The translations under genes and the position numbers were made by a program. The notes below the pieces were generated by a model. It made no database searches. It was not told the DNA's origin and was given only the letters and a program-made list of their open reading frames with translations. This document shows, one piece after another, positions 15,901 to 26,279 of a stretch of DNA of 64,000 nucleotides. The DNA is from Actinoplanes solisilvae (lineage in GTDB: Bacteria; Actinomycetota; Actinomycetes; Mycobacteriales; Micromonosporaceae). Numbering within the stretch: the first letter of the stretch is position 1; each line of letters opens with the position of its first letter. Location: positions 186,001 to 250,000 of the forward strand of contig NZ_RJAC01000013.1 in NCBI RefSeq assembly GCF_003999975.1, read 5' to 3'.

Positions 15901-17455
15901 CGCCGACCAGCAGCAACGCCATCCACGGCAGTTTCGCGGCGGTCGCCGCCAGGCTGTCCACGTTGCGTGCCGTGGTGCCGCCGACCAGCAGTTCCGCACC
16001 GTTGGGCACGGGCAGCGACCGGATCTGGTCGACCACGTCGCGGGCGTCGGTGCTGAACGGGTCAGTCGACTTCAACGTCGCCGTGAACACCGTGACGTCG
16101 CCCGCCCGTTGCGCGGGGCCGAGCTGGGCGATGCCGGGGATCTGGCGCAGCGTGACGGCGAACGCGGCACTGTCAGCTTTGCCGCGCAGCACGATCGGCA
16201 TGCCGTTGCCGCTGAACTGCGGATAGTCGGACTTCAACGTCTCGATCGCCGCTCGCGCCGGGTCGCTCGCGGGCAGCGTACGCTCGTCGGCCTCGCCGAA
16301 ACGGACCCCGGCGATCGGCGCCGCCAGCACCAGCAGTCCGGCCAGGATGGGCAGCACGACGAGCACGGGCCGGCGCAGCACCACGGCCGCGAGCCGCTCC
16401 CAGAACGAGCCGCCCCCGGACGAGCCACCGAACGGCAGCCGGATCGGCAGCTTGTCGACGCGCGGGCCGAGGATCGCCAGCATCGCCGGCAACAGCGTCA
16501 GCGACAGCAGCGCGGCCAGCGCGACCGCGGCCAGACCCCCGTACGCCAAGGACTTGAGGAAGCCCTGCGGGAACAGCAGCAACCCGGCCAGCGCGGTCAT
16601 CAGCAGGGTCGCGGAGAAGACGACCGTACGCCCGGCGGTGGCGACGGTGCGGCGAACAGCCTCGGACGGCGTACGCCCCTGGGACTGTTCCTCGCGGAAG
16701 CGGCCCACCATGAACAGGCCGTAGTCGATCGCCATGCCGAGCCCGAGCAGGCTGGCCACGTTCACCGCGAACGAGTTGACCTCGTGCACGTTGGCGATCG
16801 CGTGCAGCACGCCCAGCGATCCGAGCACCGCCGCCCCGCCGACCAGCACCGGCAGCGAGGCGGCGACCAGCGAGCCGAATAGCAGCAACAGCAGGATCAG
16901 CACGATCGGCAGCGAGATGATCTCGGCCCGGGCCAGGTCGTCGGTGGAGCGTGAAGATGTTGCGTCGGCGAGCACGTAACCGCCGGCCAGGGAGACCGTG
17001 GCACCGGGAACGGCGAACTTGTCGTCGATCTCGCGGTAGGCGGCGAGCTTGGCCCCGTCGTCCGCGCCGGCCAGGGTGACGACCGCGACGGCGCTCTTCC
17101 TGTCCTTCGCCGTGAACTGGGGCGACTTGGTCGTCCAGTAGGAGGTCGTCGAGGTCGCGGCCGACTTGGGCAGTGCGGCCAGCCGGGTCCGGATCTGCTT
17201 GCCCAGCGCGGCGTCGTCGATCTTGCCGTTGGCCGGCGTGTAGATGACCACGAGGTCACCGCCCTGCGCCCCGAACGCTTTCTGCACAGCCTCGGAGGCC
17301 TGGGCCGACTCGCTGTTCGGGTCGTTGTAGCCACCCTCGCTCAGCTGGCCGAAAACACCGAGCCCCCAGACGCCCGCGCTGATCACCGCGACGAGCGCGA
17401 CGGACAGCACCGGCCACCGGAAGCGGGCGACCCACGATCCCCAGCCCGCGAACAC
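12989..17455 (-). CDS. MMPL-family RND transporter with very long disordered C-tail
   Basis: A 1488-residue protein. Residues 1 to about 715 form a complete MMPL/RND exporter with around twelve membrane helices in two halves and the hallmark GLGMAIDYGLFMV and VFGLSTDYEVFLL segments, in which the aspartate and tyrosine serve proton relay. Such proteins export lipids or lipopeptides. The remaining 770 residues are low-complexity, rich in Ala, Pro, Ser, Glu and Asp, without a recognised domain. They include repeats of AAETVSAPP and an 11-residue unit containing RPADLGDHL near the C-terminus. MMPL proteins are normally 700-950 residues, so the tail is exceptional. GTG 17455 follows AGAGGGG by five bases. 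Confidence 0.9.
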   Translation of the reverse strand: MFAGWGSWVARFRWPVLSVALVAVISAGVWGLGVFGQLSEGGYNDPNSESAQASEAVQKAFGAQGGDLVVIYTPANGKIDDAALGKQIRTRLAALPKSAATSTTSYWTTKSPQFTAKDRKSAVAVVTLAGADDGAKLAAYREIDDKFAVPGATVSLAGGYVLADATSSRSTDDLARAEIISLPIVLILLLLLFGSLVAASLPVLVGGAAVLGSLGVLHAIANVHEVNSFAVNVASLLGLGMAIDYGLFMVGRFREEQSQGRTPSEAVRRTVATAGRTVVFSATLLMTALAGLLLFPQGFLKSLAYGGLAAVALAALLSLTLLPAMLAILGPRVDKLPIRLPFGGSSGGGSFWERLAAVVLRRPVLVVLPILAGLLVLAAPIAGVRFGEADERTLPASDPARAAIETLKSDYPQFSGNGMPIVLRGKADSAAFAVTLRQIPGIAQLGPAQRAGDVTVFTATLKSTDPFSTDARDVVDQIRSLPVPNGAELLVGGTTARNVDSLAATAAKLPWMALLLVGATLLLMFFAFGSILLPIKAVVMSALSLSATFGILVWIFQDGNGAALLNVTPAPLEAGIVVLMAAVVFGLSTDYEVFLLSRMVEARAHGATTSEAVTVGLARTGRVISAAALLLIVVTGAFALSSVTTMRFVGVGMIVALVLDATVVRMLLVPAVLGLMGNAAWWAPGPLRRLQERAGLAEHAELPEGKYAAAEVTAVLALPPGREASASPDSSSSASSPTSSPSAPSSPSSPASSWDREAAGVLVLPPAMVPPALPPGRDSATEVIPRIVDEPPAPDDEIVDAEIVEDDTPAPAATDGDDHVDAEVIEDKQPTAATDEDPADSAAATATEEPAAEPASAAIVSTSAAAESASSAAGPGSSVSEPAEPAAEPTAAEPGLVSEADESDPASTRVMPAPVIARDETAAVPEAANASAPDEPAADLSDDRASNESASSATPDTRVVAAGPASAVVARGDRNDESVVTTVTEEPVAPASAAAVVEDEPGEAEEDAPVADSDASPKDEPTGFSSTPSLPITGGVYRSTAVSTYPDYSAPDDFFFAPSANGTFADSLGLPAEPERQVPYFGDRPSFEKPSAPDLDVTRAILIPGLTAPKPDPTPAAETVTPTPSADPAFLGPVSSSQAAETVSAPPAAETVSAPPAAETFSSSSAIETPAIFEAPNREAVRSFESPDPEIAQSVSVTKVDPPAPAPTDVASEVGGSIAPELETTRRLRVPGYAAGQSRSADSPTSHSLPSDMKPPAVPAPAAEPQPAETVVEPLSQRRTPTPPVETVPEPLPPRPTPSQPVEKIAEPMPRRSAPPVAGSSPARAVPSALSSPAPGGSRPSDLGALFSARRALEDETPQRPSTRNDHKPFRPPYDIASVPALPPAPATPPAPRRPADLGDHLRESRPADLGDHLRESRPADLAQYSQGRKASDRTRRTTAASPSGNSADEPQRAPTKADPKKPARRPATLADQLPKPRRKPEDEQPPR

Positions 17456-17475
17456 GTCAACCCCTCTGGTCTTGG

Positions 17476-17537
17476 TCAGTTCCGCCCGCTGCCGAGCGGA
17501 GTGTGTCGTTGATCAGTACCGCCCGTTGCCGAGCGGA
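17476..17537. promoter_or_regulatory. Paired direct repeats upstream of the MMPL gene
   Basis: Two 25-bp copies (17476-17500 and 17513-17537, 23 of 25 identical, 37-bp period). Each contains a dyad (T/A)CCGC-N10-GCGGA. They lie 20-80 bp upstream of the MMPL start and look like two operator sites for one regulator, such as a TetR protein. Confidence 0.45.
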
Positions 17538-17553
17538 AGGCTATGAGAACACT

Positions 17554-18426
17554 TCACGAAAGCGTGGCCGCTTCCAGGGTTACCCCTGAGCAACCTTTCC
17601 CGTACGCCGCGTCGGTAGTCCACGTCAAGCGAAGCTGGCCCGATCGTGGCGCCTGGTAGGCCACGGACAGCACGGTGGACTTCAGCGTCTCGCCGCGCTG
17701 TTCGAAGACCGTAGTGCCGGTCGACTTGCCCGTGGTCAGCCGCGCGGTCAGCTTTCCCCGACCGGCGACCACTCCGGCATAGAGCTTGAGGACACGCGGG
17801 GTGGTCCCGGCCGGAGCCGAGAGCGTGAACCCGTTGCCCTGCCCGCAGGTGCGGATACCGGTCGCGGTGCCGTCGCTGGTGGACACCGGGAAGCCGCCGG
17901 TCCAGCGGAACTTCGTCCCGCTGAGCGAGTGCTGCTGGCGGGGCGCGGTCGGCGCGCCCTCGAGGATGCGGAACTCGCCGCTGTCGCGTTCGAGGGCGAA
18001 GGTGCCGCCGAGTCCCCAGTGCACCCAGTCGCTGTCACCCTCGGACGACAGGTTGACCACCGACGGTGGTGTGGCGCGGGTGATGCTGACGAAGTCGTGG
18101 TCGGGCGGCGGCGCGCTCGCGACCTTGGTGACCGAGGGGCTGGCCGACGGGCTGCCGAGCGGGATGAGCGCCTGGCTGTCCGTGGTCGGCAGCCGCAGGT
18201 CACCGAGTGCGGGCGCGGGCGGGTCGGGCGGCGGGGCGGCGGCCGGTTCCGAGCCGAAGCCGCGGGCGGCGACGAAACCGAACCCGACCACGAAGATCAC
18301 CCCGGCCAGGATCACGGCGGCCGACGAGAGCGTCTCGTTCCACTGCTGACCGTCCTCGGCGAGCTCGACGGCCCGCCGGCGTCCGCCGGTGCCGCGCCGG
18401 CGGCGACCATCTCCGGTCGACGGCAA
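17554..18426 (-). CDS. Single-pass membrane protein with secreted beta-rich domain
   Basis: About 290 residues. A basic N-terminus (GDGRRRRGTGGRRR) is followed by one hydrophobic helix (SAAVILAGVIFVVGFGFVAA), then a Pro/Ala linker and a C-terminal domain of about 170 residues with two cysteines (CGQGNG and KGCSG) that should be disulfide-linked outside the cell. The C-terminal pattern (FRWTGGFP..., KLYAGVVAGRGKLTARL, RLTWTTD) resembles a jelly-roll or carbohydrate-binding sandwich, but I cannot name a family. The TTG at 18426 is chosen because GGAGGG lies five bases upstream; a TTG at 18438 overlaps that ribosome site. Confidence 0.65.
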   Translation of the reverse strand: MPSTGDGRRRRGTGGRRRAVELAEDGQQWNETLSSAAVILAGVIFVVGFGFVAARGFGSEPAAAPPPDPPAPALGDLRLPTTDSQALIPLGSPSASPSVTKVASAPPPDHDFVSITRATPPSVVNLSSEGDSDWVHWGLGGTFALERDSGEFRILEGAPTAPRQQHSLSGTKFRWTGGFPVSTSDGTATGIRTCGQGNGFTLSAPAGTTPRVLKLYAGVVAGRGKLTARLTTGKSTGTTVFEQRGETLKSTVLSVAYQAPRSGQLRLTWTTDAAYGKGCSGVTLEAATLS

Positions 18427-18614
18427 CCGGCCCTCCAAAAATTTCCAAGTGTGTGTGGGGGCGTCAACAATGGCACTTCGATCAGTGACGGTGAAGAGCG
18501 GATTCAGTAACGGACGATCATTCGTGCCGGAGGTTCGGCGTGGGGTTGATCACGAAAGGCGGGTACCGTGTCCGATGTTTCCGGACCACGCCGAAACAGG
18601 AGAGTCTTCGACAT

Positions 18615-19232
18615 ATGAGCACCGAGACCGCCAAACCCATCAGCGGCGACACGGCGAAGCGCCGCAGCCAGGCCGTCGCCGGCGCGATCGCCGGCCTGGC
18701 GGTCATCGCCATCCTGGTGGTTGTCTTCATCACCGTGCGCGGCGGCTCCGGCGACCCGGCCACGCCGCCGGCCGCCGCCCCCGCGTCCGCCGCCGCCCCC
18801 GCCGAGACGCCGGCCGAGGTCCCGCCGTCGGCCGCCGCCGACCCGGCCCAGCCGCCCCAGCCCGGCGCGGTCGAGACTCCTCCCGCCCTCGCCAAGGAAC
18901 CCGTCGTCAAGGGCGGCACCGGCACGCTGAAAGACCTCAAGGTGACCGTCCTGGTTCCCGGCACCGGCCCCGCGGTCCAGGCGGGTCAGACCGTCACGGC
19001 CAACTACGTGCTGGTCAACTACAAGACCGGCCAGCCCATCGAGTCGTCGTTCAAGACCGGTCGTCCGTTCACCGCCCCGATCGGCGCCGGTCAGGTCATC
19101 CAGGGCTGGGACAAGGGCATCCCCGGCCAGAAGGTCGGCAGCCGCATCCAGATCGACGTGCCCGCCGCGCTGGCCTACGGCCCCGAGCAGGGCGACCTGC
19201 GCTTCGTGGTCGACATTCTGGCCGCGCAGTAG
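18615..19232 (+). CDS. FKBP-type peptidyl-prolyl isomerase, membrane-anchored
   Basis: A 205-residue protein. After a short cytoplasmic N-terminus one helix (AVAGAIAGLAVIAILVVVFI) anchors it; a Pro/Ala-rich linker leads to an FKBP domain (about residues 105-205) with VTANYVLVNYKTGQPIESSF and VIQGWDKGIPGQKVGSR, the characteristic active-site segments. It would catalyse prolyl isomerisation of secreted proteins. The usual C-terminal AYG...FVVDIL strand is present. ATG 18615 is used; AGGAGA lies upstream at a somewhat long spacing. The TAG stop lies inside the first unit of a tandem repeat shared with the convergent yaaA gene. Confidence 0.9.
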   Translation: MSTETAKPISGDTAKRRSQAVAGAIAGLAVIAILVVVFITVRGGSGDPATPPAAAPASAAAPAETPAEVPPSAAADPAQPPQPGAVETPPALAKEPVVKGGTGTLKDLKVTVLVPGTGPAVQAGQTVTANYVLVNYKTGQPIESSFKTGRPFTAPIGAGQVIQGWDKGIPGQKVGSRIQIDVPAALAYGPEQGDLRFVVDILAAQ

Positions 19233-19316
19233 GTCAGAGTTCCGAGACGCAGTGGGTCAGAGTTCCGAGACGCAGTGGGTCAGAGTTCCGAGACGCAGTA
19301 GGTCAGAGTTCCGAGA
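19225..19316. repeat. Four 23-bp tandem repeats spanning two gene ends
   Basis: Four consecutive units of 23 bp (starts 19225, 19248, 19271, 19294), identical except for A/G at one position. The unit core is GGTCAGAGTTCCGAGACGC. The first unit includes the FKBP stop TAG. The last includes the final codons and stop of yaaA (reverse strand, reading S-E-L-stop). Extra copies therefore come from duplication of the yaaA end. Confidence 0.9.
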
Positions 19317-20100
19317 CGACGACGTCCAGCTGTCGGGGGCGGCCCGCACCGGTGGGCTGCTCCTCGACGGTGTATTTCAGATCGCGCAACGCCGTCACGA
19401 TCTCGTCGACCGAGGCCGGCTCGACGGCGGCCTCGGCCAGGGCCCGTACGATCCGGCCCTTGGTCGCCTTGTTGAAGTGGCTGACCACCGACCGTTTCCC
19501 GACCCCGCCGACGACCCGCTCGTGCAGCACGCGCACGGTCGCCGAGGTCGCGGCGGGCGGCGTCCACATCGCCGCGTAGGCCCCCGACCGCAGGTCGAGC
19601 ACCGGCCCTTGCGACGCCACCGGGTCGAGGGCCTTCGGCAAGACCTTCTTCCAGTACGCCGTGAGCCCGCCCACGGTCGGCAGGGTCACCCCGACCGACA
19701 GCCGGTAGGCCGGGATGCGGTCGTCGAGACGCACGACACCCCAGAGCCCCGAGAACACGACTGCCCGCGAATCGACCCACGCTCGCGCCTCGCCCGACAG
19801 GCTGTGCGCGTCGAGCGCCTCGTAGAGCACCCCGCTGTAGATCGAGGCCGCCGGCGCCGCCGGAGCCGAGCGCAGGGCGGCGTTGCGAGCGATCTCGTCG
19901 GTCTGCCCGGCTGACAGGCCCAGCGTGGCCAGCGAGTCGGCCACCGACCGCGCGCTGCTGCGTCCACTCATCGCCACGAGCTTGGTGAGCACCCGCTTGC
20001 GGGGCGTCGCCAGGGCCGGTAGCCACAACGACCCCGGGTCGACGGGGTCACCCTCGGTAGCGACGGTCTTGCCCTCGGACGGCGGCAGCAGGATCAGCAC
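19303..20100 (-). CDS. yaaA: YaaA family peroxide-stress protein
   Basis: A 265-residue protein of the YaaA/DUF328 family. The N-terminal LLPPSEGK motif is diagnostic, and SVVSHFNKATKGRIVRAL matches the conserved C-terminal helix region. In E. coli YaaA lowers free intracellular iron under peroxide stress; the family also binds DNA with a helix-hairpin-helix-like part. GTG 20100 gives the canonical start V-L-I-L-L-P-P-S. Its last codons are tandemly duplicated downstream. There is no operon partner. Confidence 0.93.
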   Translation of the reverse strand: MLILLPPSEGKTVATEGDPVDPGSLWLPALATPRKRVLTKLVAMSGRSSARSVADSLATLGLSAGQTDEIARNAALRSAPAAPAASIYSGVLYEALDAHSLSGEARAWVDSRAVVFSGLWGVVRLDDRIPAYRLSVGVTLPTVGGLTAYWKKVLPKALDPVASQGPVLDLRSGAYAAMWTPPAATSATVRVLHERVVGGVGKRSVVSHFNKATKGRIVRALAEAAVEPASVDEIVTALRDLKYTVEEQPTGAGRPRQLDVVVSEL

Positions 20101-20109
20101 CCCGCAAGA

Positions 20110-20454
20110 TTAGTGCCCGTCCCGGTCCATCAACGCGTCGCCCACCGTCTGATAGACGGCCAGCCGCGGCGTCAGGCCGACCGTGTCGAGCAGCCGGCCG
20201 AGGAAGTCGCCCGGGGCCGCGAGCCGCAGCCAGCCACCGACAGCGGACGCCCGGTTGTGCCCGACGACCAGGGCCGAAAGCCCGGTCGAGTCGCAGAAGT
20301 CGATGCCCGACAGGTCGATCACGACGCGCGGTTCCGGTCGTTCCAGCACCTGGTCGAGCGCCGTAGTCAGGGTGGTTCCACTGTCGATGTCGAGATTGCC
20401 CCGAACTGTAACGACCACCGATTCGTCACTGTTGTCGACTACGGACACGTGCAC
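20110..20454 (-). CDS. STAS-domain anti-sigma factor antagonist
   Basis: A 114-residue STAS protein. The core reads VVIDLSGIDFCDSTGLSALV, with DSTG at the phosphorylation loop, as in RsbV/SpoIIAA. GTG 20454 is chosen because a perfect GGAGG lies five bases upstream; an upstream in-frame GTG at 20496 is weaker. It probably binds an anti-sigma kinase encoded elsewhere. With the STAS gene at 391 and the SpoIIE-like phosphatase at 28448, it suggests a partner-switching network, though no anti-sigma kinase is in the window. Confidence 0.88.
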   Translation of the reverse strand: MHVSVVDNSDESVVVTVRGNLDIDSGTTLTTALDQVLERPEPRVVIDLSGIDFCDSTGLSALVVGHNRASAVGGWLRLAAPGDFLGRLLDTVGLTPRLAVYQTVGDALMDRDGH

Positions 20455-20517
20455 GACGACCTCCGGACCTCGAGGGGTGAGGCAACCCACCTTCACTGCC
20501 CACTCGATGACCGAAAG

Positions 20518-22182
20518 TCACCTTGTTGATGTCGCGGAACTCGCCGGGACGTCGATGGTCGTCTTCACCGTGGCCTGATCGAGGTCGCTGATCCGTACGG
20601 TGAACTTGATCTCGTAGGTCCCGGCCAGGGGGAAGGTCAGCGCGCCCAGGGCGTGGTGGGTGGGGATGAGCCCGAGCATCGGCGCGCTGAACGGCTCCAC
20701 GTCCTGCCCGAGCAGGCGCGCCGACACCTTCCACTCCTTGCCCGGCAGGGGCGCCCCGGCCGGCGTGTAGAGGAACGCGTGCACGGTGTTGTTGTCGCCG
20801 ACCTGCACCGGGTAGATGTTGAACTGCAGCGTGTAGATGGGGCTGGTCAGCGTCTGCGAGATCCCGTTGTCACGCACCGCGCCCTGGTCGACCGTCGCGC
20901 TGCGACCCGGGTTGACCTGCACGAGCACGGCGCTCAGGCCGAGCACGACCGTCGTCGCCACCACTTCGAGCGCGACCAGTCGCCGCATCCGGGACGCGCC
21001 CGCGGCCGGCACCTGCTTGCGCTGCACCATCCTGCGGGCGAACGCGGCCGCTCCGAGCGTCGCCGCGAGCACGCCGACCTTGGCCATCAGGAGCTGACCG
21101 TACGACGTCTCCCACAGGGCCTTGATCGAGCCGACCTGCACGACCGCCTGCACGACGCCGCCCGCGACCAGCCACACGACCGCCAGGCCGGCCCAGCGTG
21201 ACCAGGCCGGAAGCACGACACCGAGCGCGCGCGGATGGGTGCGGCGCAGCAGGAAGACGGTGAGGGTGACCAGCCCGCCGAGCCAGACGGCCATCGCCGC
21301 GATGTGCACGACGTCCGACGCCACGATCACGCCGGCCAGGGGAGAGGCGGCGGCGTGCCCGGTCAGCGGCCACGTGGTCATGGCGGCCAGCGCGAGCCCG
21401 ATCAGGGTGAGCCCGCGAACGCGTCCGGCGGTGCCGCGCAGCGCCGGTCCGAGCAGCCCGGCGATCACCCCCAGCAGCGCCAGCCGGGCCACCAGGATCA
21501 GGCCGAACGAGCTGCTCAGCACCTGCCCGAGATCGGTGGCCGAGACGTCCCACAGCGGCGCTCCGGTGCTGGCCGGCGCCTGCGTCCAGAGCGCCCCCAG
21601 CGTCGCGACACCGATCAACCCCAGGCCCGCGTACGCCGTCAGGGCCGCCGCCCGCCGTTGGCGGCGCCGGGGCCACAGCACCGCCAGGAAGATCGCCGGG
21701 CCGACGGCGAGCGTGAGACCGGCGTACGCCAGGAAGCGCGTGACCGGCGTGGCCAGGGTGACCGACCGATGGATGCCGGCCGCGCCCGGTTCGGCCGGCG
21801 CGGTGCTGGGCGCCCCGACCGAGAACGTGAGCGCGCCGCCGACCGGATGGCTGTCGGCCGAGATGACCCGATAGCTGACCAGGTAGGTGCCGAGCGGCCG
21901 GTCGGCTTTGCGCACCGGGATGCGCAGCGTCGCGCCGGACGAGGTGGCCTCGTCCGAGATCCGTTTGCCGTCGGGCGAGATGACCTGCACGCGGCCGGCG
22001 ACCGGGGTCACCGGCTCGCTGAAGGTGACGATCACCTCGGTCGGTGAGCTGCCCACCACACTGCCGGGCGCGGGGGTGGCCCCGAGCAGCGCGGCGTGCG
22101 CGGAGGCGGGGCCGGCGGGCAGGGCGACAGTGCCGAGCGCGACGACCAGGAGCAGCAGAAGCGCGCGCACGGCCTTTCTCAC
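20518..22182 (-). CDS. CopC-CopD fusion copper resistance protein
   Basis: A 554-residue protein. A signal peptide ends at ASA, giving mature HAALLGATPAPGS, whose N-terminal histidine is the CopC copper ligand; DSHPVGGALTFSV carries the second histidine. A CopC domain (about residues 29-125) is followed by eight or so CopD membrane helices and a C-terminal beta-rich domain of about 120 residues. The family is thought to import or buffer copper at the cell surface. GTG 22182 begins V-R-K-A-V-R-A-L-L, a good signal start; TTG 22218 is an alternative. Divergent from pgm. Confidence 0.9.
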   Translation of the reverse strand: MRKAVRALLLLLVVALGTVALPAGPASAHAALLGATPAPGSVVGSSPTEVIVTFSEPVTPVAGRVQVISPDGKRISDEATSSGATLRIPVRKADRPLGTYLVSYRVISADSHPVGGALTFSVGAPSTAPAEPGAAGIHRSVTLATPVTRFLAYAGLTLAVGPAIFLAVLWPRRRQRRAAALTAYAGLGLIGVATLGALWTQAPASTGAPLWDVSATDLGQVLSSSFGLILVARLALLGVIAGLLGPALRGTAGRVRGLTLIGLALAAMTTWPLTGHAAASPLAGVIVASDVVHIAAMAVWLGGLVTLTVFLLRRTHPRALGVVLPAWSRWAGLAVVWLVAGGVVQAVVQVGSIKALWETSYGQLLMAKVGVLAATLGAAAFARRMVQRKQVPAAGASRMRRLVALEVVATTVVLGLSAVLVQVNPGRSATVDQGAVRDNGISQTLTSPIYTLQFNIYPVQVGDNNTVHAFLYTPAGAPLPGKEWKVSARLLGQDVEPFSAPMLGLIPTHHALGALTFPLAGTYEIKFTVRISDLDQATVKTTIDVPASSATSTR

Positions 22183-22283
22183 GGGTGATAGTTCGGATGG
22201 CGGAGCGGAAAGGTTCAAACCGCGTGACGCGGGGGACCTCTATACGCTCATCGGCAGGTTCCCGTTCCCTTCAGGAGGCCGCC

Positions 22284-23927
<1,644 letters not shown>

Positions 23928-23942
23928 TCGGCTCAGTTTCCG

Positions 23943-23992
23943 CGGCTCCCGGCCGACCAGAGGGGCGAAGGCCCTCATCGATCCGGGAGCCG
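23943..23992 (+). terminator. Hairpin terminator after pgm
   Basis: CGGCTCCCGG (23943-23952) pairs perfectly with CCGGGAGCCG (23983-23992), loop 30 bases. It separates pgm from the downstream signalling gene. Confidence 0.65.
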
Positions 23993-24002
23993 TAGGACGC
24001 TG

Positions 24003-26279
24003 ATGAGAAGATCCCTGGTGTACGGGGCCGGCGCCCTCACGGTGTCCTGCGCCGGGGTTGCGTGGTCGTGCACCTGGCACGTGACCGGCGGTTCCGGCGC
24101 GATCGTCGTCGGCAACGCCGGCGGTCTGGCGGGGATGGTCGCGGCCGTGCTCAGCCTGCGCGACCTGGGCGCCACGGTAACGCTGCCCGGGCCGGTGCGC
24201 GCGTTCTGGCACAGGCTCTCGCAGTCGGCTCTGTGCCTGGTCATCGGCAGTGCCGCTCAGTTGATCCTGGGCGACGTCAACGCCGGGCTGTCGCTGGCCT
24301 TCGCCCTTCCGATGATCATGGGCGCCGTGCTGGCCCTGGCCGCCTTCGGTCGTCTGCGCCCGCCCCCATGCACGTGGCCCGGCTGGACCCGCGCGCTGCT
24401 CGACGTCGTCACCGTGATGGTGGCCGGCGCGATCGTCTTCGGCTACGTCGCGGCCAAGTTCGTCCCGTCCGGCACCACCACGCCGGGTGCCGCCGCGGGC
24501 GGCGCAGTCGGTGTGTCCTCGCTGCTCATCCTGCTGCTGATCGGCCGGGCGCCGATCCACGGGACAGGCTTGCGGCTCCTCGGCGTGGCCCCGCCGGGGA
24601 TCGCCGCGGCCGCGGTCGTGATGATCGCGACCAGCGACGAGACCCGGATGTGGATGACCATGCTCGGCACACCGCTGCTCGCCCTGTCGTTCTGCGCCGC
24701 CGCCTGCCGCCAGCACCTGGCCGCCGGGCCGCCGGGCCCGGCGCCGGCCCGGTCCGAGCCGCGCGCGTCGCGCGGGGTGCTGCCGATGCTGGCCGTGGCC
24801 GTCGCGGTCGGCATGGTGTCGATCGTGTCGGCCCGCGACCTGCACGGCGTCGAACGACTCGTGATCGTCGGCGCGGCCCTGATCGCCGCCCTGGTGGCCC
24901 TGCGTCAGTTGCTCGGCCTGCGTGAGAACCGGCAGCTCCTGGACGGGCTGCGCGCCCAGGGGGCCGAGCTGGAGCGGATCGCGATGACCGACCCGCTGAC
25001 CGGTCTGCCCAACCGCACCCGCTTCTCGGCCGTGCTGGCCGAACGGCTGGCTGCGCACCGCCCGGTCACGGTGCTGCTGATCGACCTCGACGATTTCAAG
25101 ACCATCAACGACACGATGGGCCCGGCCTGCGGCGACCAGCTGCTGTTCGAGGTGGGGCAGCGGCTGCGGACGACCGCCGGGTCCGACGGACTCCCGGCGC
25201 GCCTGGGCGGCGACGAGTTCGCCCTGCTGCTCGACGTCGAGGAGGTGGCCTCGGCCGAACAGGCGGCGGCCGGCGCGCTGCACGACCTGGCCGAGCCGTT
25301 CCGGGTCGGCGAACACCACCTGCTGGCCCACGCCAGCCTCGGCGTGGCGATCGCGGGTTCCGGCGACACCGCCGACGAGGTGCTGCGCAACGCCGACATC
25401 GCGATGTACGCGGCCAAGGAGGGCGGCAAGGCGGCCTGGACCCGGTTCGAGCCGTGCATGCGCCAGGAGGTCGTCAACCACGCCCGGCTCGGCAGCGAGC
25501 TGCGCGACGCGCTCGTGCGCGGCGAGCTGTACCTGCTCTACCAACTGGTTTTCGATATCGTCACCGGCCGCGCGCACGGGGCCGAGGCGCTGGTGCGCTG
25601 GAACCACCCGGTGCGCGGTTTCGTCTCGCCCGGCGAGTTCATTCCGGTGGCCGAGCGTTCCGGCCTGATCGTGCCGCTCGGCTCGTGGGTGCTGCGCGAG
25701 GCGTGCGAGCAGCTCGCCCGCTGGCACCGCGAGTACGGCGACGGCGCGATCGAAGCGATCAACGTGAACGTGGCGGTCCGCCAGCTGCGCGAGCCCGGCT
25801 TCGTCGACGAGGTGGCGGGCGTGCTCGCGGCGACCGGGTTGCTGCCGCGCAACCTGGTGCTGGAGGTGACCGAGTCGTCGGTCGCGGACGGCCGCCAGGT
25901 GCGCGACACGCTGCACATGCTGCACGAGTTGGGCGTACGCCTGGCCCTGGACGACTTCGGCACCGGCCAGTCGTCGCTGAGCCTGCTGCGCGCCTTCCCG
26001 GTCGACGTCCTCAAGCTCGACAAGTCGTTCGTCGACGGTATCGCCGACGGCGAGGACCGGGGCCGCCTCGCGGTCGCCGCCGCGGTCGCCCAGCTCGCCG
26101 AATATCTGCAACTCAGCGCGGTCGCCGAGGGCATCGAGACCGAGGCCCAGCTGATCCGCCTGCGCGACATGGGTTACCGCCTGGGACAGGGCTTCCACAT
26201 GGCCAAGCCCCTACCGGCCGAGGAGGCCGGCGCGCTCATGTCGAACGCACCGGCCGATCCTCTTTTACTCAGGCCGTGA
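24003..26279 (+). CDS. Membrane GGDEF-EAL cyclic-di-GMP protein
   Basis: A 758-residue protein. Residues 1 to about 305 contain eight or so membrane helices forming a sensory region with no named domain. A GGDEF domain follows, with intact GGDEF near residue 402 (ARLGGDEFALL), then an EAL domain with GAEALVRWNHP (EAL near 527), LDDFGTGQSSL, the LKLDKSF segment and AEGIET. Both the cyclase and phosphodiesterase signatures look intact, so either activity is possible. ATG 24003 opens the gene directly. Its 3' end overlaps the end of gnd by 11 bp tail-to-tail. Confidence 0.93.
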   Translation: MRRSLVYGAGALTVSCAGVAWSCTWHVTGGSGAIVVGNAGGLAGMVAAVLSLRDLGATVTLPGPVRAFWHRLSQSALCLVIGSAAQLILGDVNAGLSLAFALPMIMGAVLALAAFGRLRPPPCTWPGWTRALLDVVTVMVAGAIVFGYVAAKFVPSGTTTPGAAAGGAVGVSSLLILLLIGRAPIHGTGLRLLGVAPPGIAAAAVVMIATSDETRMWMTMLGTPLLALSFCAAACRQHLAAGPPGPAPARSEPRASRGVLPMLAVAVAVGMVSIVSARDLHGVERLVIVGAALIAALVALRQLLGLRENRQLLDGLRAQGAELERIAMTDPLTGLPNRTRFSAVLAERLAAHRPVTVLLIDLDDFKTINDTMGPACGDQLLFEVGQRLRTTAGSDGLPARLGGDEFALLLDVEEVASAEQAAAGALHDLAEPFRVGEHHLLAHASLGVAIAGSGDTADEVLRNADIAMYAAKEGGKAAWTRFEPCMRQEVVNHARLGSELRDALVRGELYLLYQLVFDIVTGRAHGAEALVRWNHPVRGFVSPGEFIPVAERSGLIVPLGSWVLREACEQLARWHREYGDGAIEAINVNVAVRQLREPGFVDEVAGVLAATGLLPRNLVLEVTESSVADGRQVRDTLHMLHELGVRLALDDFGTGQSSLSLLRAFPVDVLKLDKSFVDGIADGEDRGRLAVAAAVAQLAEYLQLSAVAEGIETEAQLIRLRDMGYRLGQGFHMAKPLPAEEAGALMSNAPADPLLLRP

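Noticed and set aside
19225..19316. Possible CRISPR array
   Set aside because: The 23-bp units abut and have no unique spacers.
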